A stretch of 64,000 nucleotides of DNA from Tremella fuciformis (lineage: Eukaryota > Basidiomycota > Tremellomycetes > Tremellales > Tremellaceae), in the NCBI GenBank assembly GCA_032768795.1, contig CP136499.1, positions 124,001 to 188,000 of the forward strand, written 5' to 3'. The position numbers and the translations under genes were made by a program. Shown piece by piece: positions 11,367 through 24,179 of this stretch (within the stretch, counting starts at the first letter, position 1; every line of letters starts with the position of its first letter). The notes below the pieces were generated by a model that ran no database searches, was not told where the DNA came from, and saw nothing but the letters and a program-made list of their open reading frames with translations.

Positions 11367-13309
11367 GATGCACGGAATGAATCAAGAAAGATGGAGACGA
11401 GTAGTTAGCGTTCAGGCCAGCGGTGATAGGCGGCGGGCGATACGCAAATTTCCGTGCAAACATGTCGCAGATCTGTCCATACCACTCGTCGAGTTTCTAT
11501 CTCTACGCCAGCCCAAGTGCAAGGTTGGCCTCGTTGCCTCGTACGCACGAATACCCCGGGTTGAGCTACGTTCGTTCACACGACATGCTGGCCAGGATAG
11601 ACGAGACCCTTGGTGAAATGGGTAGGTGACAGACCCTCTCCTCCCTCATTGGCTAGTCCTAGGTCAGCAAAGGGTGCCGTGCTGGTCGACAGGGGACCCC
11701 TGCTATCTGCAGCATTCAACTATATACTGTAAAAGCTGAATGGACCCACAGATACCTGATCAGTTCGTCCGGACTTGGCATGCGATTCTCTTGACGGGTC
11801 GGATGGGCTCGGCCCAATCGTTGGTGGTCCTCGAACGCCGACTCTGACCTCCCGCAGGCAACGTGTCCCCTCGTTCGAACTGGTGGCAACGTCTACACCG
11901 AGACGCGCAAGCTCGAGACGGCTTCAACAACAGGGGTAGAGGGTCTCTCGTCCCCACTCGTCGGGGTTGTCAAAGACGACACGGAAGGGGGATTGACAGG
12001 ATCAAAGACGAGACGAGGATGTAATTCAAGAAGTCGCTTGAGACCTTGTCTCGGTGAGGCTTGTTGTGCTCCCCGAGTGTACTTGGGAGGCCTTTGACAG
12101 GTTTGAGCAGTCGTGAATAATGCTGGCGTGGCCACCAGTGTCTTTCGCCCGACCAACACGGACGCCCCGGCACCAAGGGGACGAGCAGTCAAGACATACG
12201 ACTGCGGAGTCAGGGATCTCGAGTGAGTCGTTATATTCACGATGTGGAAGAGTCAAAAGACGCAGCGGCTCATGTCAGGTTGTTTGAGGGATCGTCACTC
12301 GAGCCCTCTTCACCATACCATGTCATCGAAAAGTCTTCACCAATCTTGCCAGTTGCCCTCTCTCCTTCCGCTGACTGGGGGATGCAGACCCCGCCCTTCC
12401 GATCCAGATCCATCTCTTCTATGGACAGTTGCAATAGCTTCACAGTTCGACACCCCGGAACGCCCTCGTCGTCGGGCTCATCCATGATAACGCCTTCTTG
12501 ACGCGTATCGACGTTGATCGCGGCGTCCACTCGCGTTTCGTCTCCACATCGCACTGATAGGGGCCAATCGGATAGTGTCTCTGACACTTTCCGGTGCGAG
12601 CCACCTGTCGAGGGTTCCGACGAAGACGGCAAACATGAACACGGATACGGATACCGCTTGGCACATCTTCCCTTGCAGAGTGAGGGGCCCAGATTCCACG
12701 AGTCAGTCTCACTGGAAACGAGACGTGGCGATGAAGCATGAGTCGGGGAGCACCAAGCAGAGGACGACTGCCACGAGGAAGACTTTGGCCAGGCACTCAG
12801 GCGTCGATTGAACCAAGTCTTTGGCCCATAAGGAATGAGGACTAGGTTGGCAAGGTTATCGGCGATCGGGTCAGTATACTAAGATACAGAGGGCGGACAA
12901 TGCTTGCTTGTTGAGCAATAGGCCCCGAGGCTGCCTCATAGGGTGATGATGACCTCTTGGGGCAGATCGCCGTGAGGGACGACAAGGGAGCGGTCATGAC
13001 AGACCGCCAGAGCGATGAGACTGATATATATGGAGCTTCAGAGACAGACGAATGCACAACTCTCACTGTTTCGCAACAGTCCAAGGTCCGTAGCAGACCT
13101 CAGGCAGGCAGGCAGGCAGGCCCATTGCCATCTGCTTTGGGACATGCGATTGAGCTGTGCTGCGGGAAACCGTACAGTACAGTATCTCTGGAATTGCGTC
13201 CAGGGATGGTACTTATGTTCTCTTTAGTCTAATCTCTGCGAGAGATCGTCTGCTCGTCAATATGCCAGCTGCGCTTGCATTCCGAGGCGAATGGCAGACC
13301 AAAGAACGT
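11367..13309. other. 1.9 kb without a confident gene
   Basis: A minus-strand open stretch at about 12270-12660 is acidic and Ser-rich (SETLSDWPLSVRCGDE, IMDEPDDEGVPGCRTVK), and another at 11893-12240 is Pro/Thr-rich near its end. They could be exons of one gene, but no splice pair closes the frame and no domain is visible. A CAGG tetramer run lies at about 13102-13121. Confidence 0.35.
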
Positions 13310-15800
13310 CTAATAGGATATCAAAGAGACTTCAGTGTGGAACATGATGCCCTTTTTCCGCGTTGCCACGGGTCCTTGTTGCACGCTGACCTCCGCCTTG
13401 CTTGACGGCTCTTCCCTTTTACTTTTACTCTGCCTTGCTCCGCCATCGTTCTCCTTGTGCATGCTCGAGCTTCGCCTGGCCCCAAAAAGAAGAAAACGCC
13501 ACAAATAGGCTATAAGGTAACGAGTCGAGCGATGATGCGGAGTGATGTACAGGTGCTGCTGAACGTCGGCGTCGTCGCGGATCCGCTCAAATTGCTGTAA
13601 ACGGAGGTCAAGCCCTCTTTCCGGGCTCAAGAAACCAGTGTGCTGCTCATGCGGCAGCGGCTGTGCGGCCAGGAACGAGCGTACGGGGCGGGTCAAGTCG
13701 GTCGCCAACATCGGGTCATCAACGGCTGGCAGATAATCGAGTATGTACACATGGAGAGGTCCAACAGGAGCTCGAGGAGACCGAGCCGGAAGCTAACTGG
13801 CCGTCAGCAACCCAGTCTCGCCTCGACCTGAAAGGAAAAACTTTGACAGAATATACGACTCACACCAAGGAGATGGGTCAGAAAGCAGAGATTGGCATGT
13901 ATGCCCGTTGACGGCAAGGGTCCGATGAGAGGCTGCAACATATCCCATACCTTGGCTCATCAGCCTTTGACTTTGTGCCGATCGCCATGGTGTATCTCTC
14001 GGTGGCGGCCTGTATCGCGCAACGATGGAGCCTCGGCACCCACGAGTTCTCCCAGGACCTCCAAGTTCCACAACGACAACGAGTCCTGACATCTCTCACA
14101 TTTTCTCAGAGGCAGCGACGGGTGACTGCACTCGTCTCCGTCTCCAATGATCAGCCTGATCCGCAGGCGGGTGACGTCGACTTCTAGAAGGGCCAGTCCG
14201 TTTGGACGCCTCAGAGGCGGGGGTAGATGAACCACTTCGACTGCTCGGACCGACCCCATCACAGCCACCGTCACCGCCACCGCCATCGCCGCCGGCCTTT
14301 GCAGCGACCGTGGGGATGCCGCGAGGGGACCGTGTGCTGTCTCTGGTCTTTGCCTGGCGCGAAGGAGAGTCGGGCCTTGGTGGATGTGGAGTATCCTCGA
14401 GCTGCACGGCAAGTAGGATCCTCTCCGGTGTCCATATCGGTTTCGGATTCGAATTTACAGTACATTCGGATCCTCAAGTTCCGCCTCTGGTGGGAACGAA
14501 AACAGAGTGCAAGTGGATTGATGATGATGGATCAACCCGGTGCACCATTCCGTCCGCTCTGCCGGACCGAGGGCGACCCGAAAGACAGCAGTAGGCGAAC
14601 TATGCTGGGTGGCGGGAACCGCGGTCAATGGCAGTGAGTGGGTCGGGACAGAAAAGGTCGAACGGTAGACATGCTTGCGAAGCAAAATGGAGACACTGGG
14701 CCCTCTCGACGATCTTGGCCTGTTCGGCGAGTGCGCGTTGCAGAGTCATGATTCGCCAGGTCGTTGTCGTGTACGGCTGATCTGCACTTGGGCTTGTCGC
14801 CTGGTCCACCGTCCCCTCTTGCCGTAACCACTCGTCGATTTTTGCAGAAGAGGATGCGGCGAGCAACGAGCGGCGAGCTCGGGGCGTTGCGAGCCGGACC
14901 CGATCCAAGGAGATAGGGATCACGCCACCATGATTTCTCGTCCTCGACAATCTCTTCTCCAGATTGGCCTTGTCTCCTCATGCTCAGTCTCTTGGCGACT
15001 CTCTGGGGAAAAAGACGGGCCCGATTGCGCATGGACGAGCCAGATGGTGTCGAAGTGGCGTTGTCGTCGTCGTCGTCGCTGTCGTCTACCTCCATGATGC
15101 CATCCGTCTCAGTCGGAGCCTCGGCTTCGAGATGCTCTCCGGTGTTGCCGCCGACTTCGACACCCGCGTGGATGGATCGGACTATGCCCCTCTGATCGAT
15201 CTGAGCACCCTAATATCAACCGAGTCTGATCGCTAGCAAGATGCCCAACGGTCGTGACCGTATAGTGTGCCAGGCAGAGTTACGGTCTTGGCGATTCAGC
15301 ACGTCCAAGCCGGTGGAGCGTAGCTGCATGATCCAGCATACGTGTTCGGGTATGTTGATTGGCAGCTTGAGCCGATTCGACTCGACGTACAGCTTGAGTC
15401 GTGCAGTCTCGAGATCGCCAATGATCCGTTGAATATGCGAGGTTTTCGCGAGGACGTATGTCTCGCGATGTCTCGTGCGAGTGTCTTGGGAAAAGTCGGG
15501 TGAGGAGAGAAGGGCGTGGACTGCCTCGAGGAAGATGTGCAGATGATCAGGCTGCAACGCAAGATTGAGCTTGACACATTGAACGAGGTTGTCCATACGA
15601 GCGCGATCGCTTGGTGTCATCTGTCCGATCAGTCGCCCTGGACAAACACATTCATCCGCCATGTCATGTTCCTGCCCGGCATGGAGACGACGAGCCCAGC
15701 GCAGGGGGGAGAAGGATCAACGCGACTCGTGCTGCACCGTGATACTGACCTCTGAGTTGAAGATGGCATCCAGACTGACTTTGACATGCCGCCCATCCAT
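13310..15800 (-). CDS. Multi-exon gene F, product unrecognised
   Basis: Seen: ATG at 15800, exon 15800-15750 (MDGRHVKVSLDAIFNSE), a phase-0 GT-AG intron to 15621, then exon 15620 to about 15300. That exon is rich in amphipathic helices (DRARMDNLVQCVKLNLALQP, HLHIFLEAVHALLSSP, NIPEHVCWIMQLRSTGLDVL). Further coding stretches lie at about 15170-14860 (acidic then basic, EVDDSDDDDDNATST), 14860-14640 (WLRQEGTVDQ, TLQRALAEQAKIVERAQ), 14410-13965 (LALLEVDVTRLRIRLIIGDG) and 13800-13310. Splice junctions after the second exon were not resolved, so exon limits are approximate and two genes are possible. It lies downstream of X1 on the same strand, with 350 bp between them. Function unknown. Confidence 0.4.
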
Positions 15801-16149
15801 GTGCGTGCTGTCGTGAATGAATGTGAGAGAAGCAGTGAATGCACAGAGTGCCTCACGTCAATAACTGACCCGCCATTACCGTGACGCCCTCAACTCACAC
15901 CTCTCCCCGTCTTCGAACAAGCTTCTTTGGTCGATCCCCGCGGTATTGAGGATGTACGAGTATGTAGCAAATGAATCGCATACTCGGGCATGAGGTCGTC
16001 ATAAAGGTACGAGTACGTATCGATCTTGGCCTGCTGTTTTTCTTTTTGATAGAAACCCGATCCCACCCACCATCAAGTGAATCGACAGCGCCATCATCAT
16101 ATAGTCATCTGACAAGCGAACAGATACCGGGGCTGACGATGGTGACGGT

Positions 16150-18766
16150 TTATAGAATCAGGGACGTGTCGGTATTGCCCCAGTCCGTCTCTTCCCGGTC
16201 AAAGAACGCTTCGAGTTCGATGCCGTGGGTGCGAAGGAGCGAGCGAGCGGCCGAGGCGATCTCCTTGTATTCGTAGCTAAAGACAGTTGTCAGCACCTGC
16301 TCCGTTTCATAGCCTCTCAGGCGGACGGGTCAGGGGGAATGAATGCTCACAGTTCATGTGCATCGCATAGCTTCCAGCCGGGGCGGATGTTGCGGTCCCA
16401 TTCCGGAGTAAAACACGCCCGTTCCTCCCATATGGTCGGGCCCACGGGCATGATCTGTATCAAAGCTCCGGGTTCGACGAGTAACGTCTCCATACCCGAC
16501 GTCGGACTCGGAGAGTTGGGTGGAGCCACGCCCAATGTTGCGACTGTGACGGGTATGCCAGCAGCTGCGAGCTCATCGGGGTGAGAGATCAGCCCTCGAA
16601 AACAGCACGCACCCCCTAAAGCGTCGTCGTCGTCGTGAGTACACCATGCTGGACCGTCGTCAGCTTGCACAAGCACACTCACTTGGAATTGCGCACCATC
16701 CACAAACGCTTTGAACTTGTCCAGATGCTTGTTCGCAATCGTGTGGACGATGATCGGAGCACCCATTCGGTGGGTCAGAAAGACGGCCATTCCCATACAC
16801 TGCCGGATCAGCCGCGATCTTCTGCTCGGTCGGTCTGTTCTTGACCAACAAGAGGAGCGAGTCGGCAGAGTGAGTGACTCACACGGTGCTGGCGGAATCC
16901 CTGAACTGCCAAGGTGGAAGCAAGTCTGTAGACGGGGTCATTATAACCTGGGAGACACTCTCCGTCGCTGTGGGCTTCGTCGAGCACATCGTTGAGTTGC
17001 GGGAATTCTGGTAGGAACGACGCGTCTCCTTGCTCTCCCGGGAACATGTGGGGGTCTGCACGTGTCAATCACTGCCCTTCTTGACCTTCTTGACCGCAGA
17101 ACATCACAGAGGATATCGCTCGACTCACCATAGAATCCGTTTGTAATGACGCCTTCCCTCCGATGACCACTGCCGGGTGCAGAACCTATTCAGAGTCAGC
17201 AGCACCCCAAGATTGCTTGTAATAGAAGAAGCAGAGGCAACGGATGGTGAGAGATGGAACGCGATCGCATTCACCTTTCCGGAGCTCGGCCCACCCCGCC
17301 CTTGCGACCTGGGCAATCTTGTTGACCGACCAAACCTCATGTGCCCCCAAGTACTTGTGCTCGCCATTAGAGCCTTGACTACTCTCCAGAGAGCCGAGAA
17401 CGTCTTTCTGGGGAATTTCGCCCCGAGTGAGCCACCATTCGCCAGTTTGCAGGACTGCCGACAGCTCCTCGTTTGAGTTGCCTGATCCTTCGCGTCCCTT
17501 GCTCTTTCCCTTGGAGGACGAGGCCGACTTGTCCTTGGGCATGGTCTCGAGCACAGGAAGATCCCGGAGGATTGGAAGATATCGTGCCAGGGCCGGGTTG
17601 TCTTGCCATCTCCTGCTGATTGCGATAACCTGGCGAAAAGCGTCAAGAAAATTCTTACTAACAACTCGACCCTTGAGGATCGACTGCAGAACAGGCCGGG
17701 GTGGCCAAGAGGCTTCCTGTTCCGAGACGAGGCTCGAAGATGGCCTCGGCTTGGCTGAGCGTGATTTGGCCTTTTTGGATGATTTTGGTTTCGGCGGCGG
17801 CAGTTGGACGAATCGAACAGAGCGATTGTGTAGACCCTGGTCGACAATGCCGTCGTTTTCAGACTCGTCGCTATCCTCATTGTCGCCAATGTCCTCGTCC
17901 TCGACATCATTCTGCTGATTGCCCTCTTCGGCAGTTTCCTCTGTCCAATCGCCGTCTGCGCTTTGAACACCTCGATCGACAGAGTCTGCCTCGTCTTCGT
18001 CGGACTCTTCCGGTCGTTGTTCGTGATCGGCCCCGACCACTTGTTCGTTCCTTGAAGACGTTGACGCCTTGCCCTCGCGATCGTCACCCACTGTTCCCGA
18101 GTCTTCGACCACCTTGACTCTCTTGTCAGAGCTTTGAGCGCCTCGTGTCCGATCTCGGCCGTCCGACGCGATCTCGTGAGGGTCCTCAGTACTGCCTGGA
18201 CTGACTGCGTCATGCTTCCTCTTCCTCGTGTCTTTTTCTCCAGTGCTCCCACCATCGCCACCTTTGTTGGCAGGATCAGGGTTGGGCAGAGTGGTCGTGG
18301 GCCGAGCAGAGCGGGCTGGTGCGACAGGCAGAGAGGATGATGGCCGAGATGTGGGATCCGAGGCCGAGGTGGGGGGGACATTGTCTGTCGCAGTGAGGCC
18401 GATGACGTGTGACGGGTCGTCGACGATGCTGGGGGACACGTAGGACAGCGTGACCATTGCCGCACTTGGCAGACGGAGGAAATCCACGTCGGCCTCTTTC
18501 TGGGTCGGCGTCTTGCCTTTGGCGTCGTCGTCGTCGTCTGCGCCCGATCCCGCGTCAGCCTTTGCACACGGGATCTCTCTGCCCACAGGCACAAGAATCA
18601 GCTCACCAGTACCCTCGGAAACGATCAACAGCCAGCATGGATGTAGGGCAAACGTGTCTGTGAATCTCTCGGAGCTGTAGAAGCCTTTAAAGTCTATCAA
18701 GTCTTTGTCGCTGACGTAGTGCCTCGGGGCCGGTTGGGTGATACCGAATCTTCTCCTTGAGGGCAT
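16150..18766 (-). CDS. X1: member of an unrecognised three-gene family, 765 aa
   Basis: Model on the minus strand: exons 18766-17275, 17185-17129, 17055-16883, 16799-16351 and 16276-16150. All introns are GT-AG and all phases close. Residues 1-75 form a folded N-terminus (SDKDLIDFKGFYSSER, CWLLIVSEGTGELILVPVG). Residues 90-400 are long, acidic, Ser/Glu/Asp-rich and disordered with a basic patch. The conserved C-terminal part has WWLTRGEIPQ, then LNDVLDE...CLPGYNDPVYRLAS, then MAVFLTHRMGAPIIVHTIAN, then GPTIWEERACFTPEWD. The same blocks in the same order occur in X3 (APGLNDPVFMM; ITNRLGSPIIIYIAD; GPALWEERPHWTDGW), including a phase-0 intron at the same place. No known catalytic motif was recognised. 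The motif cluster at 18905-19000 lies 139-234 bp upstream. The acidic linker suggests a nuclear or interaction role, but that is inference. Confidence 0.75.
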
Positions 18767-18904
18767 CTATCTTGGAGGAAATGTGAGGAGCGGGTCGATC
18801 GGCGGATGAGTGCGAGGGAGGTGGACAGCAGGATGGATGGTCGGATGAACGAGTAGTACATACAGGACGACAAGGTTTCGGGTCGATTAGTGTTTTGGCG
18901 CAAT

Positions 18905-19000
18905 CATTAGCGACTCATTAGGACAAGTTCCCTAATGGGGACCCCATGAGCCTTGAAATACTAATCGCCCCGCTAATTCTTTAGACTGATTTGCTAATGG
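18905..19000. promoter_or_regulatory. Cluster of six CATTAG/CTAAT(GG) motifs upstream of X1
   Basis: CATTAG occurs at 18905 and 18916, CTAATGG at 18932 and 18994, and CTAAT at 18961 and 18973, in both orientations. It sits 139-234 bp upstream of the X1 ATG and also before a possible small plus-strand gene. Comparable clusters precede X2 and X3. The core TAAT/ATTA is a typical homeodomain-type site; that reading is inference. Confidence 0.55.
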
Positions 19001-19037
19001 TATTATGTTCCGACCCAGGGACAGTTACGAGTACACG

Positions 19038-19391
19038 ATGACGATGACAATGGCAATGGTCAGGTGCTGGACATGATTTTGCCGGCCAATAATCAGCGTG
19101 ACGAGTCATCCTCACCAGATTGCCCAGACATATCCTCCCGCCAAGCCGGACCGGCCAAAGAAAAATCCACAGGAGCTCAAACCGGGCTGCCCCGTCAAGC
19201 CATCACCGACCCACCCAGCTTGGGCTCAACTTGGCCCCTATCCCTGTGACTGGGGAGAAGAGGAACACGACTCGGGCAATCAAGACCGCTTGGAGAGCGA
19301 GAGTGAGAGTCAAGCAGACGATCAAGATGCTGTATTTCCATTCCACTTGAAACAGCTGGACAATCTGATACAAGAGGGCGCCCAGGCGTAA
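19038..19391 (+). CDS. Possible small acidic protein gene, divergent from X1
   Basis: A plus-strand frame ending with a stop at 19389-19391 reads PGCPVKPSPTHPAWAQLG, then an acidic stretch (GEEEHDSGNQDRLESESES) and a helical end (FPFHLKQLDNLIQEGAQA). Candidate ATG codons lie at 19038-19058, but the frame breaks near 19070, so an intron or a different start is needed. It would share the motif-rich promoter with X1. Low confidence. Confidence 0.3.
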
Positions 19392-19878
19392 ATCACGACA
19401 TGCCGCTTGGCCAATGCTGCTGCTGCCGCTGCTGCCGACTACGCCTTCTCACGCGTGACCATGACCTGTAGTCACCATACTCGGCACCGTGATCGCGTTG
19501 GCTCGAATCCATAACCCTACATGATTGCCTTTGCTCTCATCTCCGATCGGGTCGCCCCGCGCCATGTGAAATGTATCTGACCTGTTCTGAGAGCCCGACA
19601 TTCTGACCGAATCATAAATGGGCAAGGAGACAACAGGCGAGTCTCGCGTGAGCACATGTCGGAATCCACGGGCAGTCCTTGCGTCAAGCTGCGGCTACCT
19701 GTTGGCCCTTTTGTCGGCACCGCACTCGTTCGGCATGACGTGACGTTTTTCGACGCAGTTGGCCCTTTTGATGGCGACTCCTTGATCATATAGCAGGTGT
19801 CAAAAGGCGGAGCAGCATTTTGATCTGTTGCCCGGTGCCCTTCTAGGGTGGGTCAGCTTACATACGAGGGCACGCATG

Positions 19879-21816
19879 CTACAAGTGAACTCTCGGCACA
19901 TTGGGTACGTAAATGATATCGTGGACCAGAGACTGAATGAATATAATCCTCCCGTCATAGCAACAGATGTAGATGCCTTCTCCGCAGCTTTGGTGGTCCG
20001 ATGTGAAGTCTCACTGTGCGTGCTCCTCGTCGCCATCCCCTTCTTCAAGTTCAATATGCGCACACTGGACGTTACCGTTCAATCGCTTCTCTTTACGAGC
20101 GATCGTGTGCAGGTCGTTGATGAAGAGCACCCGTTTGTCCTTGCGCATGGCGTGGGCCAGGAAGACGGCGGCGATACCACAGCGAGAATCCGGCACGATC
20201 CGCACGAGGTTGCAGGCGAGGAGGGCAATCTGCTTGAATGTTCCCCTCAGCTGTATGGGCACGTCCTCGTCGGATAGTGTGTGGTCATTATCCTGTCTTT
20301 TCACACAAGTACGCGCGCAGAGAAGCTGCCACAAAAGAAAGAGGGGAGGTCGGCCGGCAGCTTGGACCTGTATGATCGAGCGATCGATGAGGAGCACGAG
20401 CGAGGGGTATGTGGATGAGTGGGCGGACGACTCACCATTCGGGTTGGCCTTTGCCGGTCAATCTCGATAGATAGTATACGTGGCCCGGGGCTACGAGCGC
20501 GGCTCTGACGAATGTCAGCAATACTATGCGCGAAGAGCAGCCATAGCCCGATGTGGACGGTCCGAGATGAGACTCACCCTATGCAGAGGCGGGGACTGTC
20601 CAGATCGCTGCGAAAATAGACTGCGTTGGAAACGACGCGCGTCATTCCTGCTACAATGTCAGCGGGATCGACGAAGAACAGAACGTACATGGCCTTGGCT
20701 TACCTCGACCCTCGCCCGGTTCGCTGTCTCCGCGGACAAAGGTCTGAACCAGCTTCTCTACGGCCAGGACTCGTTCCTCGTGACACAACGAGCGGGGCTC
20801 GGGCAGCCTCAGGAAAATTGTGTTGCCGAGGAGCCGATTGTAGACGGTGTCGTACCCGACACCGAAATACGCCCGAAAGGCAACGCAGACAATGTCGAGC
20901 GTGTCGGGCACGGGCTCGAGCTTGACTTCTCGTACAGGGTCGATCAACGCGTAGCCCTCTACCGGGTCCAGGGGATCAAACTCCTCGGTTCCCAAGTCGA
21001 TCCTGGATGCTGTCAGCTCGCAGGTCTCATCGATCGACGTGCAGACTTGCCACGTACACTCCTCCGCCTTGATGGCAGCGGGAGCTTGTTGCCCTTTGGC
21101 ATGGGTGTCGGCGGGGAGTCCTTGCTTCTTGCGGGGGAAAGACGGGAGGGATTTTGCGCGGGGCTTGCCAGTTGATCGAGACGCTCCGACGGGCCCGGAA
21201 TCGGGCTCTGCAGCCTTGTTCCTGGGTGCGAGGAGAAGGTAGGTCCGATAGTGAGGACCCGGTCCAGTCTGTATCGAGGCGAAACTGCAACAAAGCTCAG
21301 CGCAATCCACCTTCTCCTGTCTGCAGAAACCGAAATATGGATTCCGACACAGTCGTGACAGGCTCACGCAATGAACTCGTTGGGAGAAGAGTAGCTCTTG
21401 CGCACAGTCTCGTCCATCCACATGAAAGCCTCGTGCCCTTCTTGTTCGAGAGGGTTGACCTTGTCTTGATCTGGTTGATTCATGAGCTCCTCCTTAAGAT
21501 GAGGGTAAGGGTCTCGAAGATCCTCATCGTCGGCGCTGTCGTCTTGTCCCTCATCTCCGCTTCCGTCATGAGGTCGCCCCTCGGATGAGCTTGACATCTC
21601 TCCCTCTCTTGCGTCTGCGTCTGCGTCTTGTCCCCCAGATCCCTCAGACATGTCTTGCTCCCTCTCACTGCCACCGGCCGCGTCCTCAGTCACCTCCACG
21701 TCCTCGTGTCTCCAACGCAGGTCCTTGAGGTCGAGCGTGTCAGAAGCGACAGGTCGACTGGGTGTTGTCGCAGAGAGCGGTATGACTCGACGCTTGTCGA
21801 GATTGAAATTGGGCAT
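19879..21816 (-). CDS. X2: second family member, 514 aa
   Basis: Model on the minus strand: exons 21816-21368, 21284-20704, 20647-20578, 20504-20436, 20367-20313, 20265-20015 and 19948-19879. All seven join in phase with GT-AG introns of 47-83 nt. The ATG at 21816 (MPNFNLDKRR) was preferred over an in-frame ATG at 21879 that lies inside a CTAATGG motif. Like X1, it starts with a short folded N-terminus (ASDTLDLKDLRWRHEDVEV) followed by an acidic linker. It then has a globular core (HYRTYLLLAP, GYALIDPVREVKLEP, TLDIVCVAFRAYF) and near the end a block alignable by eye to X1 (GIAAVFLAHAMRKDKRVLF against GMAVFLTHRMGAPIIV). X2 is more distant from X1 and X3 than they are from each other. Function unknown. 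Confidence 0.7.
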
Positions 21817-21876
21817 CTCGCATCCGGAAATCAAGTGAACGACGTTCGAATTTTCTGAGTTCCGTCGATCGTCGAC

Positions 21877-21940
21877 CATTAGGATGATCGGCGGTAGCCG
21901 CTAATGGTATCCACGTGGTTGTTAGGAAATGTTCTAATGG
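21877..21940. promoter_or_regulatory. CTAATGG motif cluster upstream of X2, with a palindrome
   Basis: CATTAG at 21877 and CTAATGG at 21901 face each other around the near-palindrome GCGGTAGCCGC; another CTAATGG lies at 21934 and a GTTAGG at about 21921. The cluster begins 61 bp upstream of the X2 ATG. The string TCGGCGGT-N-GCCGCTAAT recurs at about 49127-49145. Confidence 0.55.
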
Positions 21941-24179
21941 CGGTCAAAGTGGGCACTCGAGTGACTGGTGGATGACGAGAGTATGCTCTGTGCTGTACTG
22001 TACTCGTACTCGCCAAATGTCACACCCGATCCCTCATTCCTTGGACCGCCCAGGCGGCCCCTCTATCAGACAGGCTGCTTCGACTCGCCAAACTCAATCT
22101 GTGGAAGCGAGTCAAGTGATCGTGGCCATCATCGTAGCCGACCAGTCGCCCAGCTTCCCGGCCACCTCGAACCTTTGGCGGAATGGACTCCATATCTGGA
22201 TCTCTGCGATTCTCTTGCGATAGTCCGGAGCAGCGGTTGCAGTTCGAGCTGGGTCTCCAACGGGTATCCTTTCTCAACGGGACCAGGCAAGCGTGTCTCT
22301 CTCTCTCTCTCTCTCTCCTCCTTGCCCACATTGAAGCTTTGACCACGGGTCTCATCAAGCAGAAGAGACCTCGAGCTGATCGCTGCAAGATACCTCTTTC
22401 TGCGTGGACACCCGAATCAGTGGCAGTCGACTCGACGACCGTCATCCGTCGTCACATGCTGCCCTCCGTCCTCTGCTCGCACACGCCCGCCGCCCTCGAA
22501 TATCGAGGCTTCATGCCCAGCTCTGGCACCCGGACTCTCGCCCATATCCTCGTATGCCACGTCATCAACGCAGGCAGCCAGCGACGAGCCACCGCCAGGA
22601 AAGTTTGACGAGGACAATGTCGGACCTGCTAGCGAGCAAGCCGCAGCTCCATCGAGGGAGACGGATCGACTGAGAAGCGCCCAAATGATAGGCAAAAGGA
22701 GGAAGCGACAAACAGCACCAGGCAGATTCCGTATTGTAAGCCTCCTCCCCAAGCTGCCTGCGTCTAGGCTGATTGTGTCCCAGGCACACGGTCCTGCCCG
22801 GGGTTTCCTTTTTTTCTCGACATTTTCGTCGAAAACATGGACAACATCCCCAACGGTGAGTTTAGAGCTGCCGTCGAGCCGTCGAACCGTCGACAGACAT
22901 GTGCTGATCAAGTCTCAGCCGCTTTGCCCGTCATCCTCCGACACAATGCGCGTTCACAGCTTGAAAGGATCAACCAAGCGGCAGGCCCGCGACCCTTTCG
23001 CCTCGATGGCCGAGCTGAGAGCGAGGGTTGACGAAGAGAGCATGACCAAGTTCTCGTGTGTCAGCGAATTGGTACACGGGCGAATTGCAAGTCCAAGTCC
23101 CAATTGACGTACGTGTAGATGGTCTGACCGAATCGAGCATACTCGTCACCCCGGAAGAACACGACGCGCACTTTTGCCGTATCCAGGTACGGTGATGGAC
23201 CAAGCCATGTCAAAGTTTTACGCAGTGAGGATACCGAATTGCACCCCTTTTTCAGTCACCTTCCAGCTAGGCTACAAAGTGGTGGTCTTGGATCTCGGCG
23301 CTGACACAATCAGCGGAGTGACGTCGGTGCCTTCACGGTGCGTTGTTCATTCCGTCTCTGCCCGGAACCTTACGCCGGCGATGCTGAGTTGCCAGGACTT
23401 TGACGGCGATTACTCCGGGGTGTCGAGCTTGCTCTGGATGCTAGAGGGATGCAAGGTGGAACCCCAATTCGTTTTCACATCATTCGACTTTACGCTGACG
23501 CTCGGCAGATTGTATTTTTGCATGCCGAACCATCGCTGGAAAGTAGAAAGGGATATCTCCAAGGCAAGCATCGCGAAGCTTTGGGAGCTCCCCTCATCAC
23601 GCCGGCGTTCTGCGTACCTGGCTGAACCGATGGCAGGTTCAGCCCCGGTGGGACGATGTATGCAGTCTTCACCGTATCGCAAGCCGTCTTCTGCATGTTC
23701 GACCTGTACATGGAAACAAACGTTTATTGGCGTGAGTTTCCTTGACACCTCGCCCCTTCAACACCTGGGCCGGGAGAGGCTGAGGGGCACAAGTGGTTGT
23801 GCAAGGAGCAATGTTGGACGCCGATGTTGACGACGACGACATGGACCAAGAATTCACCTGGCACGCGCCTTCTCTGATCCCATCGTTTCGCAATGGCTGA
23901 CCCACAGGACCCACTATTGGGGTTCCGATGGGCGCAGCCATTATTCACAGCGCAGCGCGGGTCGGATCTAGCGGCGCTGGCCGCCTTTTGCCAACGAGAA
24001 GGAAGGACGCGCCATTGTTGCCCCAGGCAGACGGTGGCGGCGGTCGTGTCCGGACAAATCGACGCCACGCAGACGGAATGCCACGCCGCTTGGTCTGGAT
24101 ACTGTTGATCCCACGTCACTCGCTACTACAGAGGGCGTCAGGGACATTGTGAGCAGACTGCACGACGTTTAGACAAGTG
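21941..24179. other. 2.2 kb without a confident gene
   Basis: Several readings on both strands look partly protein-like: plus 22183-22290 (SGSLRFSCDSPEQRLQFELG), plus 22330-22600, and minus 23750-23400 (ALEISLSTFQRWFGMQ). None has a closed exon chain or a recognised domain. A CT dinucleotide run lies at about 22292-22317. Given the decayed transposase that follows, part of this may be old mobile DNA. Confidence 0.35.

Noticed and set aside
11893..12796. Pheromone-receptor (STE3-like) gene on the minus strand
   Set aside because: A few hydrophobic stretches and a Thr/Pro-rich tail suggested it, but no set of seven membrane helices or STE3 motif could be assembled.
18903..19000. Telomeric repeat remnant
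   Set aside because: The TTAGG/CCTAA-like strings are not tandem or phased and do not follow a TTAGGG-type unit; they fit a dispersed CTAATGG motif better.
21817..21879. Start of X2 at the ATG at 21879
   Set aside because: That ATG lies within a CTAATGG motif of the upstream cluster. The next ATG gives an MP start comparable to X1.
23174..24152. Plus-strand ORF of 218 codons and overlapping minus-strand ORFs at 23.2-24.1 kb
   Set aside because: Readings on both strands look equally protein-like, no domain is visible and no splice chain closes. The region may be old mobile DNA.
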